This document shows, one piece after another, positions 53,153-61,883 of a DNA stretch of 64,000 bases. The first letter of the stretch is position 1. Each line of letters begins with the position of its first letter. The DNA is from Burkholderia thailandensis E264. Lineage in GTDB: Bacteria > Pseudomonadota > Gammaproteobacteria > Burkholderiales > Burkholderiaceae. The stretch covers positions 2,294,001 through 2,358,000 of the forward strand of contig NC_007651.1 of assembly GCF_000012365.1 (NCBI RefSeq), read 5' to 3'. The notes beneath the pieces were generated by a model. It saw only the letters and a program-made list of their open reading frames with translations, had not been told where the DNA came from and did not search any database. The translations under genes and the position numbers were made by a program.

Positions 53153-54565
53153 ATGGAGCGATACTCGAGCGCGCGCGCCGGCGCGCAATCCCAATCCCCG
53201 AACCGGCCGAGGACGCTCGTCGTCAAGCATGCCGACGTGCTCGTGACGATGGACGGCGCGCGCCGCGAGCTGCGCGACGCGGGCCTGTACGTCGAGGACA
53301 ACCGGATCGTCGCGGTCGGGCCGAGCGCCGAGCTGCCCGCGCAGGCGGACGAAGTGCTCGATTTGCGCGGCCATCTCGTGATCCCGGGGCTCGTCAACAC
53401 GCATCATCATATGTATCAGAGCCTCACGCGCGCGATCCCCGCCGCGCAGAACGCCGAGCTGTTCGGCTGGCTCACGAATCTATACCGGATCTGGGCGCAC
53501 CTGACGCCGGAGATGATCGAGGTGTCGGCGCTGACCGCGATGGCGGAGCTGCTGCTGTCCGGCTGCACGACGTCGAGCGATCATCTGTACATCTATCCGA
53601 ACGGCAGCCGGCTCGACGACAGCGTTGCGGCCGCGCAGCGCATCGGCATGCGCTTTCACGCGAGCCGCGGCAGCATGAGCGTCGGGCAGCGCGACGGCGG
53701 GCTGCCGCCCGACTCGGTCGTCGAGCGTGAGCCGGATATCCTGCGCGACACGCAGCGCGTGATCGAGACCTACCATGACGAAGGCCGCTATGCGATGCTG
53801 CGCGTCGTCGTCGCGCCGTGTTCGCCGTTCTCGGTGAGCCGCGGCTTGATGCGCGACGCGGCGGCGCTCGCGCGTGAGCATCGCGTGTCGCTGCACACGC
53901 ATCTCGCGGAGAACGCGAACGACGTCGCATACAGCCGCGAGACATTCGGGATGACGCCCGCCGAATATGCGGAGGATCTCGGCTGGGTCGGGCGCGACGT
54001 GTGGCATGCGCACTGCGTGCAACTGGACGAATCCGGCATCGCGCTTTTCGCGCGGACCGGCACGGGCGTCGCGCATTGCCCATGCTCGAACATGCGGCTT
54101 GCGTCCGGGATCGCGCCCGTCGCGCGGATGCGCGTTGCGGGCGTGCCGGTCGGGCTGGGCGTCGACGGCAGCGCGTCGAACGACGGCGCGCAGATGGTCG
54201 CCGAGGTACGGCAGGCGCTGTTGCTGCAGCGCGTCGGATTCGGCCCGGACGCGATGACCGCGCGCGATGCGCTCGAGATCGCGACGCTCGGCGGCGCACG
54301 CGTGCTGAACCGCGACGACATCGGCGCGCTCGCGCCCGGCATGGCGGCGGATTTCGTCGCGTTCGATCTGCGCACGCCGCAGTTCGCGGGCGCGCTGCAC
54401 GATCCCGTCGCGGCGCTCGTGTTCTGCGCGCCGTCGCAGGCGGCGTACAGCGTCGTCAACGGACGCGTCGTCGTGCGGGAAGGGCGGCTGACGGCGTTCG
54501 AGATCGAGCCGCTCGTCGAGCGGCACAACGCGCTCGCGAAGGCGCTTTGCGAGGCGGCGCGCTGA
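53153..54565 (+). CDS. 8-oxoguanine / guanine deaminase-type amidohydrolase
   Basis: A COG0402 metal-dependent amidohydrolase of 470 residues (AtzB/TrzN/8-oxoguanine deaminase group). Metal ligands: His84 and His86 in VIPGLVNTHHHMYQSL, a His in LHTHLAENANDV, a His in DVWHAHCVQLDESG, and Asp in GLGVDGSASNDGAQMVAEVR. The first 20 residues are disordered. In this setting 8-oxoguanine deaminase is the natural reading because its product is urate, the PuuD substrate; guanine deamination or another amino-heterocycle is possible. Confidence 0.8.
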   Translation: MERYSSARAGAQSQSPNRPRTLVVKHADVLVTMDGARRELRDAGLYVEDNRIVAVGPSAELPAQADEVLDLRGHLVIPGLVNTHHHMYQSLTRAIPAAQNAELFGWLTNLYRIWAHLTPEMIEVSALTAMAELLLSGCTTSSDHLYIYPNGSRLDDSVAAAQRIGMRFHASRGSMSVGQRDGGLPPDSVVEREPDILRDTQRVIETYHDEGRYAMLRVVVAPCSPFSVSRGLMRDAAALAREHRVSLHTHLAENANDVAYSRETFGMTPAEYAEDLGWVGRDVWHAHCVQLDESGIALFARTGTGVAHCPCSNMRLASGIAPVARMRVAGVPVGLGVDGSASNDGAQMVAEVRQALLLQRVGFGPDAMTARDALEIATLGGARVLNRDDIGALAPGMAADFVAFDLRTPQFAGALHDPVAALVFCAPSQAAYSVVNGRVVVREGRLTAFEIEPLVERHNALAKALCEAAR

Positions 54566-54754
54566 GCGGCGCGGCTGCGGGCGGTTCGGCGCGGGCTTGG
54601 CCGTGCGCCGGGCGCGCGGATGCGCATGCGTTCGTACGGATTCGACTGCCCCCGCGATGGCTGTAGCGGAATGGACGTCGATCGATGGTGTTGCGGACAC
54701 CGCCGACACCGCTGACACGCGCATCAGTCTCCGCGCATTCCGCGCCTCGCGCCC

Positions 54755-55684
54755 TTACGCATCGATCAGCGTGCGCGTCGCTTCGGCGACGAGCCCGCGC
54801 AGCCAGCGCACCTCGTCCGAGTAATGGCAGCGTTCGTGCCAGAGCTGGTAGTACTGCATCGGCGGAAAATCGAGCGGCGCGGGCACGACGGACAGCGGCA
54901 GGAACTTCGCGTAGTGATCGGCGAAGAGCCGCGTCGTCGTGAAGATCAGATCCGACTTCACGAGCACGTAAGGTGCGAGATTGAAGTACGGCAGCGTGAC
55001 GACGACGTGGCGCTTCAGGCGTTCGCGCGCGAGATGGACGTCGATCGCGCCGCGCTGCCCGACCGAGTACGGCGTCGGCGCGAGATGCGGCGCGTTCAGG
55101 TATTGATCGAGCGTGAGGCCGCCGCGCTTGGCGAACGGATGCGCGTTGCTCATCAGGCACACGATCTCGTCGACGAACAGGTTCGACAGATGCAACTGCT
55201 CGGGCGGCTCCGGCCAGTTGCCGACGACGATGTCGAGCTTGCCGTCCTCGAGCGCGAGCTCGTAGTCGAACGCGGGGCCGAGCGAATGGAATTCGAGCGT
55301 CGCGTTCGGCGCGGCCTGGCGGAAGCGCTCGACGACGGTCGGCACGAACAGCACGTTCAGGTAATCCGGACAGCCGATCCGGTAGCAGCGGATCGATGTC
55401 GCCGGATCGAAATTGTGCTGCTGGAACTTGATCCGTTCGATTTCGCGCAGCGCGTTCTGCACGGGTTCGAGCAGGCGCAGGCCGTACTCGGTCGGCACCA
55501 TGCCGGACTTGCCGCGCACGAGGAGCGGGTCGCCCGTGATGTCGCGCAGACGGCGCAGCGCGGCGCTGATCGCCGGTTGCGACTGATTCAGCTTGACGGC
55601 CGCGCGCGTCACGCTGCGCTCCATCAGCAAAGTGTGCAGGACGCGCAATAAATACGTGTCGATCGCCTCGCGTTGCTGGCTCAT
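54755..55684 (-). CDS. LysR-family transcriptional regulator
   Basis: A 309-residue LysR protein. The helix-turn-helix is in residues 10-70 (LLMERSVTRAAVKLNQSQPA with ISAALRRLRDITGDPLLVRG), followed by a linker helix and a periplasmic-binding-type effector domain (IRCYRIGCPDYLNVLFVPTV). The frame is open far upstream of the start, but only the sequence from MSQQREAIDTYL matches the family. It converges with the deaminase gene and may respond to a purine; that is inferred from position. Confidence 0.93.
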   Translation of the reverse strand: MSQQREAIDTYLLRVLHTLLMERSVTRAAVKLNQSQPAISAALRRLRDITGDPLLVRGKSGMVPTEYGLRLLEPVQNALREIERIKFQQHNFDPATSIRCYRIGCPDYLNVLFVPTVVERFRQAAPNATLEFHSLGPAFDYELALEDGKLDIVVGNWPEPPEQLHLSNLFVDEIVCLMSNAHPFAKRGGLTLDQYLNAPHLAPTPYSVGQRGAIDVHLARERLKRHVVVTLPYFNLAPYVLVKSDLIFTTTRLFADHYAKFLPLSVVPAPLDFPPMQYYQLWHERCHYSDEVRWLRGLVAEATRTLIDA

Positions 55685-55694
55685 GCTCTCTCCG

Positions 55695-55755
55695 TTTATA
55701 TGTCCGGGCTGATCGATTGAGGGTGGGGGTATATGGTTTTTAATATGGACATAAA
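55695..55755. promoter_or_regulatory. Inverted repeat upstream of the LysR gene
   Basis: TTTATATGTCC (55695-55705) and GGACATAAA (55747-55755) are inverted copies differing by an AT insertion, about 41 bases apart and 10-70 bases upstream of the LysR start. The AT-rich stretch between includes TTTTTAATATGG. LysR proteins commonly bind such dyads in their own promoters. Confidence 0.45.
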
Positions 55756-55876
55756 GGAGCGTCAAGAGCGGCGCATTCGAGTCGCCGCGCGCGGCGCGGA
55801 CGATTCGCGACGGGCGAGCGGCGCGGACGGCGAGTGACGAGCTTGCGGTGCAAGCGCGCAAAGGCGCGCCGATGAG

Positions 55877-55948
55877 GATCGCGAAAAGGATGGCGAAAAG
55901 GCGCGCAAAAAGGAATTCGAAAAGGAGTTCGAAAAAGGGGCGGCAAGA
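55877..55948. repeat. 12-bp tandem array of six degenerate units
   Basis: Consecutive 12-mers: GATCGCGAAAAG, GATGGCGAAAAG, GCGCGCAAAAAG, GAATTCGAAAAG, GAGTTCGAAAAA, GGGGCGGCAAGA. The purine-rich strand is plus. On minus, within a long open frame, the units read LFAI-LFAI-LFAR-LFEF-FFEL, but that frame has no other gene-like properties. Confidence 0.75.
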
Positions 55949-56435
55949 AGGGGGGCAAAAAATGGATGGCGAGAGAAGAGGGTGAAACGAGCGACGAAAA
56001 TAGGTCGATACGGCGACGTGCAAAGGAGGCCAAACCGGTAACGCGGCGGCCGCGCACATCGGCGCGCCGGACCGGGGCGTCACGCGTGTCGATGCGCGTC
56101 GGCGCAATGTTGTCGTTGTGCGTCGCGCGCGAGGGCGTCGCCGATTCCGCATCGATTTCGGCAAGCGGCCCGGCCGTGCGGAACGCGGTGAACGAGCGAC
56201 GTCGCGCGGTTCGCCGCAAATCGTCGTGCGGGCAGGACGACCGTTCGCCCGATACGCGCGACGTGCGGCGGGACGCATGTCGATTTCGTCGAATGCCGCA
56301 GCGCGGCAGCGGCAAGATCCGGCATGCGTTACGCGTGTGTCGCGGTGCGACTGTCGCTTCCCGCGCGAACGAGCGTTCCAAACGTTCGTTTGACGCCCGC
56401 GCGCGGGGCGCTCCAGTCGGTTTCGCGGGGCGAGT
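55949..56435. other. Non-coding region between tandem array and dodecin gene
   Basis: About 490 bases without a supported gene. Open frames on both strands are Arg/Ala/Ser rich and lack recognisable motifs. No terminator for the dodecin gene was clear. Confidence 0.5.
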
Positions 56436-56645
56436 TCAGTCCTCGATCCGCAATCCGACCTTCAGCGTCACTTGCCAGTGAATCACCTGATCGCCTTCGA
56501 TATGTCCGCGCATGTCGGTGACTTCGAACCAGTGCAGATTGCGCATGGTTTTCGCCGCCTTCGAGATGGCGTTGCGAATCGCGTCGTCGCTCGACTGGCG
56601 CGACGAGCCGGTGAGTTCGAGCAGCTTGTAGACGTGGTCGTTCAT
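56436..56645 (-). CDS. Dodecin (flavin-storage protein)
   Basis: A 69-residue protein that assembles into a hollow dodecamer binding flavins. It begins [20 protein letters not shown], with the conserved [20 protein letters not shown] and [20 protein letters not shown], including the Trp that stacks on the isoalloxazine and the GHI...[13 protein letters not shown] pattern. GGAGAA lies upstream. Divergent from the dehydrogenase gene. Confidence 0.94.
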   Translation of the reverse strand: MNDHVYKLLELTGSSRQSSDDAIRNAISKAAKTMRNLHWFEVTDMRGHIEGDQVIHWQVTLKVGLRIED

Positions 56646-56784
56646 GGCGTTCTCCGGTGAGTCGTTCGACGTTCGGGCCAGCGGGCAAGGCGCACATCCG
56701 GCATTCCCGCGCATGCCTTCTTGAGTGATAGGTATGATGGGCGGCAACTTCAACCGGTATTCGAACGAGAGGAAAGGGGAAGAC

Positions 56785-57672
56785 GTGGACGTAGGATTTT
56801 GCGGTCCGGGGTTGATGGGCGCGCCGATGATCCGGCATCTGCTGTCGGCGGGCCATCGGGTGCATGTATGGAACCGCACGCGCGCGAAGGCCGATGCGCT
56901 CGCCGCGCACGGCGCGCAGGTCGTCGACACGCCGGCCGAGCTTGCCGCGCGCGCGCAGACGGTGATGCTGTGCGTGCTCGATGCGCAAGCGGTTGGCGAC
57001 GTCGTGTTCGGCGCATCCGGCGTGCTCGCGGGCGACGCCGCCGCGCGCTGTGTGACGCGCATCGTCGATCATTCGAGCATACCGCCCGCGGCGACGCGCG
57101 CGTATGCGGCGCGCGCGGCGGCGCTTGGCGCGAGTTGGGTCGACGCACCCGTGTCGGGCGGCGTGCCGGGCGCCGAGGCGGGCACGCTCGCGGTGATGGC
57201 GGGTGGCGCGCAGGCGGATGTCGACGCAGTGCGCGGGCTGATCGGCGCGTACGCATCGCGCGTCACGCATCTCGGCGATGCGGGCGCGGGGCAGACGGCG
57301 AAGCTCTGCAATCAGGCGATCGTGACGGCGAGCGTCACGGCGATCGCGGAGGCAGTGGGGCTCGCGCAGGCGAGCGGCATCGATGCGGCGCGCCTTGCCG
57401 AAGCGCTCGCGGGCGGCTGGGCGGATTCCGTGCTGCTGCAGACGTTCGTGCCGCGGATGACGAGCACGGGCCATCCGCCGATCGGCGCGCTGAAGACGTT
57501 CCAGAAGGATGTCGATGCAATTGCCGATGCGGCGCGCGATGCGGGGGCGGTGATGCCCGTTGCCGCGACCGTGCAGCAGGTGCTGCGGCTCGGCGCGGCG
57601 ATGGGGCTTGCGCAAGCCGATTTCGCGGCGTTCATCGACATCGTGCGGCCGCAGGCGAAGCGCGGCGAGTGA
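56785..57672 (+). CDS. 3-hydroxyisobutyrate/tartronate-semialdehyde-type dehydrogenase
   Basis: A beta-hydroxyacid dehydrogenase of 295 residues. It starts at GTG ([16 protein letters not shown]) with a purine-rich AAAGGGGA just upstream; an ATG at 56725 would add 20 nonconserved residues. Seen: the Rossmann GxGxMG variant [12 protein letters not shown], substrate motif [20 protein letters not shown], catalytic Lys in [11 protein letters not shown] and the C-terminal [14 protein letters not shown] block. Family members reduce tartronate semialdehyde made from glyoxylate, which would extend the purine island, but 3-hydroxyisobutyrate or succinic semialdehyde are equally possible. Confidence 0.85.
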   Translation: MDVGFCGPGLMGAPMIRHLLSAGHRVHVWNRTRAKADALAAHGAQVVDTPAELAARAQTVMLCVLDAQAVGDVVFGASGVLAGDAAARCVTRIVDHSSIPPAATRAYAARAAALGASWVDAPVSGGVPGAEAGTLAVMAGGAQADVDAVRGLIGAYASRVTHLGDAGAGQTAKLCNQAIVTASVTAIAEAVGLAQASGIDAARLAEALAGGWADSVLLQTFVPRMTSTGHPPIGALKTFQKDVDAIADAARDAGAVMPVAATVQQVLRLGAAMGLAQADFAAFIDIVRPQAKRGE

Positions 57673-57781
57673 CACGCGAGGGCGAATGCGCTTGCGCCGC
57701 GCCGGTGCGCGCGGATCGCGTCGAGAAGCGCGCCGAAAGACACGCATGCCGCCGCGCAAGGCGGCGTTGGGATGAATGAAG

Positions 57782-57808
57782 AACGGGCCGTTTGAAACGG
57801 CCCGTTTT
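57782..57808. terminator. Bidirectional terminator, dehydrogenase / hypothetical
   Basis: AACGGGCCGTTT and AAACGGCCCGTT pair almost without loop, flanked by TTTTC on plus and a few T on minus. It lies between the converging genes ending at 57672 and 57823. Confidence 0.8.
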
Positions 57809-57822
57809 CATGTTGGCGGGAA

Positions 57823-58266
57823 TTACAGCGAGCGGGGCGTGGTATCGCCGGCGTTCGGCTGTCCGATTCCGCTTCGCAATCCGGCCTTCACGCCCGCGCC
57901 AAATTCGGGCAGGATGCGCGCGCGGGCGCGGCTCGCGAACACGAGGAAGCCGAACCCGTTCGCTTCATACCAGTAGCCGCCGTTTTCAAGCCCGTCGAGC
58001 GGCTGCTCGAGCGCGTTGGCAATCGATTCGATGCAGCGCTTGCGCAACTCGACGATCGCGGGATACGGCGGCTGCGCGCCGCGCACGCTGCAAAGCAGGA
58101 CGTCGAGGCCGGGCAGCACGTGCGCGTAGAGCACGGGCTCGTCCTGCGCGCGCGCGCGCGCGATCTTCGTGTCGAGCTGGGCGAACGGTTTCGCATGGCG
58201 CAGTACCGCGAGGAACGATTCCTGGCCGTCCGGTTGCGCGCGTCGGCGTTTTTTCGGGAAGGACAT
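57823..58266 (-). CDS. Hypothetical protein, 147 residues
   Basis: I do not recognise the family. The start MSFPKKRRRAQPDGQESFLA gives a basic N-terminus followed by a compact mixed alpha/beta sequence: AKPFAQLDTKIARARAQDEP, VLYAHVLPGLDVLLCSVRGA, IVELRKRCIESIANALEQPL and GGYWYEANGFGFLVFASRAR. No signal peptide or membrane segment. Codon use matches neighbours, so it appears to be a real gene. Its stop is 14 bases from a bidirectional terminator; TATAAA about 80 bases upstream could be its -10. Confidence 0.65.
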   Translation of the reverse strand: MSFPKKRRRAQPDGQESFLAVLRHAKPFAQLDTKIARARAQDEPVLYAHVLPGLDVLLCSVRGAQPPYPAIVELRKRCIESIANALEQPLDGLENGGYWYEANGFGFLVFASRARARILPEFGAGVKAGLRSGIGQPNAGDTTPRSL

Positions 58267-58592
58267 AAACACTCGCCTCAAAAACAATTGCAAGAAATGC
58301 GGCATCCTCATGCGACCCACTCCCGGCTATGCGCGCCGCGTGTCGATCTTTTATAGCATACGAAAATGCCGGCTTCACGAAGTTCGCCGATGCGTTCTTG
58401 CCGTGCGTCGTCCGAACCGGGTGAGAGCCTACGATCGCCAAAGCCAGCGCTTCTGCGCCTGCACTGTCGTTGAGTCTCCATGATAGACCCGGTAGCGCCG
58501 CGCGTGCGTCAGAACGTCGCAAAAAATGATGCGGGTATTCTCTGCCTTGCGGGCGCCGCGCCGCCGGAAACCGTCCGGACGACGAAAAAAAA
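58267..58592. other. Intergenic region ending at the IS insertion point
   Basis: 326 bases with no supported gene, moderately AT-rich. The part near 58345-58370 (TTTTATAGCATACG) is likely the promoter of the minus-strand hypothetical gene. The last eight bases (58585-58592, all A) are the left copy of the IS target duplication. Confidence 0.55.
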
Positions 58593-59897
58593 GGTTCATC
58601 GCAGAAAACCGTGGAGCCTTGGAGAACGATTGCGTAACCTGACGCCTGATTTTATGGATGTCAGGAGGCGGAATTGCTCGATCGCAAGGCACTTCAGGCA
58701 CTAGGTTGCTGGACAGGCTATCGGCTGGAGCGGGTGGAGTGGCCGCAGGGCGATAGCCGCACGCTGTCGCTCTACCTGAAGCCGGTCAGTCGGATCATGT
58801 ACTGCGAGCAATGCGGTGCGCGTTGCCAGCAGATTCATGAAACGACCGTACGGCGGGTACGTGATCTGCCGTTGTTCGAGTACCGGGTGGTGCTGCACGT
58901 GCCTCGACGCCGAGTCTGGTGCGAACGCTGCGGCGCAGCGCGGCTGGAGAAGCTGGACTGGCTGGGCCGCTACCAGCGGGTGACGGAGCGGTTTGCCCAG
59001 GCCTGCGAGAAGTTGCTGCAGGCCGCCAGCGTACAGGCCGTGGCGGCCTTCTACGATCTGGGCTGGCACACGGTCAAATCGATCGACAAGATGCGCTTGC
59101 GCGCGCGCGTGGCCGAACCGGACTGGTCGACGATCCGTTATCTGGCGATGGACGAGTTCGCGCTCCATAAAGGCCATCGCTACGCCACGGTGGTGGTTGA
59201 TCCGATCGGCCGGCAGGTCCTCTGGGTTGGGCCCGGACGGTCACGCGAGACGGCGCGCGCCTTCTTCGAACAACTCCCCGAAGGCGTGGCCGAGCGCATC
59301 GAAGCGGTCGCAATCGACATGACCACGGCCTATGAGCTGGAGATCAAGGAACAGTGCCCGCAGGCGGAAATCGTCTTTGACCTGTACCACGTCGTGGCCA
59401 AGTACGGTCGCGAGGTGATCGATCGGGTACGGGTGGATCAGGCCAACCAACTGCGACATGACAAGCCGGCCCGCAAGGTTCTGAAGTCCAGTCGCTGGTT
59501 GCTGCTGCGCAACCGTCATAACCTGAAGCCAGAACAGGCCGTGCATCTGAAGGAACTGCTGGCGGCCAATCAGTCGCTGTTATGCGTCTATGTGCTGCGC
59601 GACGAGCTCAAACGGCTCTGGTTCTACCGCAAGCCGGCCTGCGCGGAAAAGGCTTGGGGGCAATGGTTCGAACAGGCTCAGCAAAGCGGGATCGCCGCCT
59701 TGCAAAAGTTCGCCCAGCGCTTGCAGGGTTACTGGCACGGAATCGTGGCCCGCTGCCGCCATCCGCTCAATACCAGCGTCGTCGAAGGCATCAACAACAC
59801 GATCAAGGTCATCAAGCGCCGAGCTTACGGGTACCGCGACGAGCAATACTTCTTCCTCAAGATCCGCGCCGCGTTCCCCGGGATTCCGCGATGAACC
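58593..59897 (+). mobile_element. Complete ISL3-family insertion sequence, 1305 bp
   Basis: Terminal inverted repeats begin GGTTCATCGC at both ends (left 58593, right ending 59897) and match at 19 of the first 23 positions. The element is flanked by identical 8-bp direct repeats, eight A at 58585-58592 and at 59898-59905, the target-duplication length usual for ISL3. It carries one transposase gene whose stop codon is inside the right repeat. All parts look intact, so it may be active. Confidence 0.93.
58674..59894 (+). CDS. ISL3-family transposase
   Basis: A 406-residue DDE transposase starting at TTG with a strong AGGAGG 5 bases upstream. The N-terminal zinc finger has two CxxC pairs (YCEQCGARCQQ, WCERCGAARLE), then a helix-turn-helix (FYDLGWHTVKSIDKMRLRA). 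The catalytic acids fit MDEFALHKGHRYATVVVD, AIDMTTAYELEIKEQCPQ and SVVEGINNTIKVIKRRAYGY. Full length, no frameshift. Confidence 0.93.
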   Translation: MLDRKALQALGCWTGYRLERVEWPQGDSRTLSLYLKPVSRIMYCEQCGARCQQIHETTVRRVRDLPLFEYRVVLHVPRRRVWCERCGAARLEKLDWLGRYQRVTERFAQACEKLLQAASVQAVAAFYDLGWHTVKSIDKMRLRARVAEPDWSTIRYLAMDEFALHKGHRYATVVVDPIGRQVLWVGPGRSRETARAFFEQLPEGVAERIEAVAIDMTTAYELEIKEQCPQAEIVFDLYHVVAKYGREVIDRVRVDQANQLRHDKPARKVLKSSRWLLLRNRHNLKPEQAVHLKELLAANQSLLCVYVLRDELKRLWFYRKPACAEKAWGQWFEQAQQSGIAALQKFAQRLQGYWHGIVARCRHPLNTSVVEGINNTIKVIKRRAYGYRDEQYFFLKIRAAFPGIPR

Positions 59898-59924
59898 AAA
59901 AAAAAGCCCGCGCGCGGCGGGCTT
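59898..59924 (-). terminator. Terminator of mscL, rebuilt by the IS target duplication
   Basis: On minus, AAGCCCGC and GCGGGCTT pair around CGCGC and run into eight T (59905 down to 59898). The T tract is exactly the IS target duplication, so insertion kept the terminator working. Confidence 0.88.
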
Positions 59925-59949
59925 CGTGGCGATCGTGCGGCGCGTGCGT

Positions 59950-60381
59950 TCAGCGCTGCTTCAGCGAATCGCGAATCTCGCGCAGCAGCAGCACGTCCTC
60001 GGGCGTCGCGGCGGGCGCGGCTTCTTCCGGCTTGCGCAGCTTGTTGATGAACTTGACCATCAGGAAGATGATGAACGCGAGAATGATGAAGTTGATCAGC
60101 ACGGTGATGAACGAGCCGTAGCCGAACGTGGCGACGCCCGCCGCCTGCAGATCCTTGAACGATTCCGGATTGCCCTTGAACGATGCGGGAATCTGCCCGA
60201 GCAGCACGAATTTGTTCGAGAAATCCAGGCCGCCCGTCAGCACGCCGATGACGGGCATGATGAGATCTTTCACCACCGAATCGACGATCTTCGAAAACGC
60301 TCCGCCGATGATCACGCCGATGGCGAGATCCATGACGTTGCCCTTGACGGCGAATTCCTTGAATTCCTTGATGATGCTCAT
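59950..60381 (-). CDS. mscL: Large-conductance mechanosensitive channel MscL
   Basis: Homopentameric inner-membrane channel that opens on hypo-osmotic shock. The 143-residue protein has the N-terminal amphipathic helix [20 protein letters not shown], first helix [20 protein letters not shown], a periplasmic loop, second helix [20 protein letters not shown] and the charged C-terminal bundle [13 protein letters not shown]. Length and motifs are typical. Its 3' end borders the IS. Confidence 0.97.
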   Translation of the reverse strand: MSIIKEFKEFAVKGNVMDLAIGVIIGGAFSKIVDSVVKDLIMPVIGVLTGGLDFSNKFVLLGQIPASFKGNPESFKDLQAAGVATFGYGSFITVLINFIILAFIIFLMVKFINKLRKPEEAAPAATPEDVLLLREIRDSLKQR

Positions 60382-60515
60382 GGGCGGCTTGCTCCTGTCG
60401 AAAATGAAATGAGGTGCGGCGCAACGATTCGTTACGGCATGTTGATGGCCGTCATCATAACGAACCCGATCCTTTATCGATAGTTCATCTGAAAAATCTT
60501 GACAAAGGGGCGCGC

Positions 60516-60543
60516 AAAAAAATGGGCCGTTTCCGGCCCATTT
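60516..60543 (-). terminator. Intrinsic terminator of the TPR gene
   Basis: On minus, AAATGGGCC and GGCCCATTT pair around GGAAAC and run into further T. 21 bases past the stop of the gene at 60565. Confidence 0.88.
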
Positions 60544-60564
60544 CGTCGTTTCCGTCGCCCGTCG

Positions 60565-61770
60565 TCAACCGTTGTTGCTCCAATCGTCGCCACTGCTGCC
60601 GAGATCGATGCCGCCGCCGTCCGAGCCGCCGCTGTCCCAGCTGTCACCCTGGCCGAAGTCGATGCCCGGATCGGCGCCCGCGCGGCGCCGCGCTTCGTCG
60701 TCGACGATCACTTCGCGCTCGATCACGCGGTCGCGGCCGTTCGACATCGCCTGGCCGAGCAGCACGCCCGTGAGCAGGCCGCCCATGCCGCCGCCGAAGC
60801 CGCCGCCTTGCTGGATCACGACGGGCGGTTGCTGTTGCGGTTGCGGCGGATAGGGCGAGTAGGGCGGCTGGCCCTGCGCGCCCGTCAACCGATCGGCCTC
60901 CTGAGCAAACACCGAGCCTGTTTGTCCAGGGGCGTTCGCCGCGGCCGAGGCCGCGCCCGGGTCCGGGCGGCCCTCGACGCGCGCCTTCAGGCTCGCGAAC
61001 TGTTTCTCCAGTTCGTCGAGCCGGTACGGCGGCACCGGATTCTGGCCGTTCGACAGCGTCTCGACGAGTTCGCGCGCCTGTGCTTCGAGCGCCTCGATCT
61101 CGCCGTTGAGCGCGCCGGCGCCCGGTGCCGTCGACAGTCGCGCGTCGAGCTTGAGCGGGCGCACGTCGTTGAGGACGTCGGTTGCGCGCTTGAGCTGCGC
61201 GCGACGTTCGTCGCCGGCGCGCTGATCGTCCGCCGAGCGCGCGCGGCGCAGCGTTCGGCGCAGCACGAGCACGATCGCGCCGATCAGCACCGCGAAGCCG
61301 ATCCACATGCCCGCCGACGGACCGCGGTGCGCGGGCGCCGCAGGCGCGGCGGCGAATTGCGATTGGGCCTGGCCCTGCGTTTGCGGCGCGACGAGCATGC
61401 CGCCCGAGGTCGCCGAGCGCGAGCTCTGCGCGGACGTCGCGCGGCGCGCGTCGGCGCGCACGCGCGCTTCCGTCTGCGCGAAGCGTGACGGATCGGTGAA
61501 GCGCAATTGCGGATCGAGCGATTTCGCGCGCTCGATCTGCGCGAGCGCTTCGGCGGGGCGGCCTTCGCGATCGAGCACCTGGCCGTACAGATAGCGGGCG
61601 CGCGCGTTGTCCGGGTATGCGTCGATCACCTGAGAGAGCTGCGCGTCGGCGCGCTGCCAGTTGCCTTGCGCGATCGATTGCTGGATTTGCTGCAGCGACG
61701 GCACCGCCGCGTTCGCGGCGGCCGACACGAGGATCAACGACAATCCGACGGCTGCGAGAAGCTTTTTCAT
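60565..61770 (-). CDS. TPR-containing, membrane-anchored envelope protein
   Basis: A 401-residue protein. Residues 1-22 are a signal peptide (LSLILVSAAANAA). Two TPR-like repeats follow (IQQSIAQGNWQRADAQLSQV; ARARYLYGQVLDREGRPAEA). A transmembrane helix at about 150-170 (GMWIGFAVLIGAIVLVLRR) leads to a helical domain and a Gln/Pro then Gly-rich C-terminal part (GGGFGGGMGGLLTGVLLGQA) ending in acidic sequence. I know no named family. It lies 113 bases downstream of the PspA homologue on the same strand, and the two probably act together. Confidence 0.75.
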   Translation of the reverse strand: MKKLLAAVGLSLILVSAAANAAVPSLQQIQQSIAQGNWQRADAQLSQVIDAYPDNARARYLYGQVLDREGRPAEALAQIERAKSLDPQLRFTDPSRFAQTEARVRADARRATSAQSSRSATSGGMLVAPQTQGQAQSQFAAAPAAPAHRGPSAGMWIGFAVLIGAIVLVLRRTLRRARSADDQRAGDERRAQLKRATDVLNDVRPLKLDARLSTAPGAGALNGEIEALEAQARELVETLSNGQNPVPPYRLDELEKQFASLKARVEGRPDPGAASAAANAPGQTGSVFAQEADRLTGAQGQPPYSPYPPQPQQQPPVVIQQGGGFGGGMGGLLTGVLLGQAMSNGRDRVIEREVIVDDEARRRAGADPGIDFGQGDSWDSGGSDGGGIDLGSSGDDWSNNG

Positions 61771-61883
61771 GATCGGTTCGGGCGCTCGGCCCGTCTCCTT
61801 GCGGATGTTCGCGGCGCGACGGTGGGGCGAAGCGAGCGCGCCCGCGCCGCCGCGCCGCGAAGCGCCGGCTGGCGGAGCCGCCG

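Noticed and set aside
55685..56278. 198-residue N-terminal extension of the LysR protein
   Set aside because: It spans the tandem array and promoter region; LysR homology begins at MSQQREA.
58429..58701. Minus-strand 90-codon frame across the IS left end
   Set aside because: It crosses the IS boundary and target duplication, so it cannot be an ancestral gene, and it has no motif.
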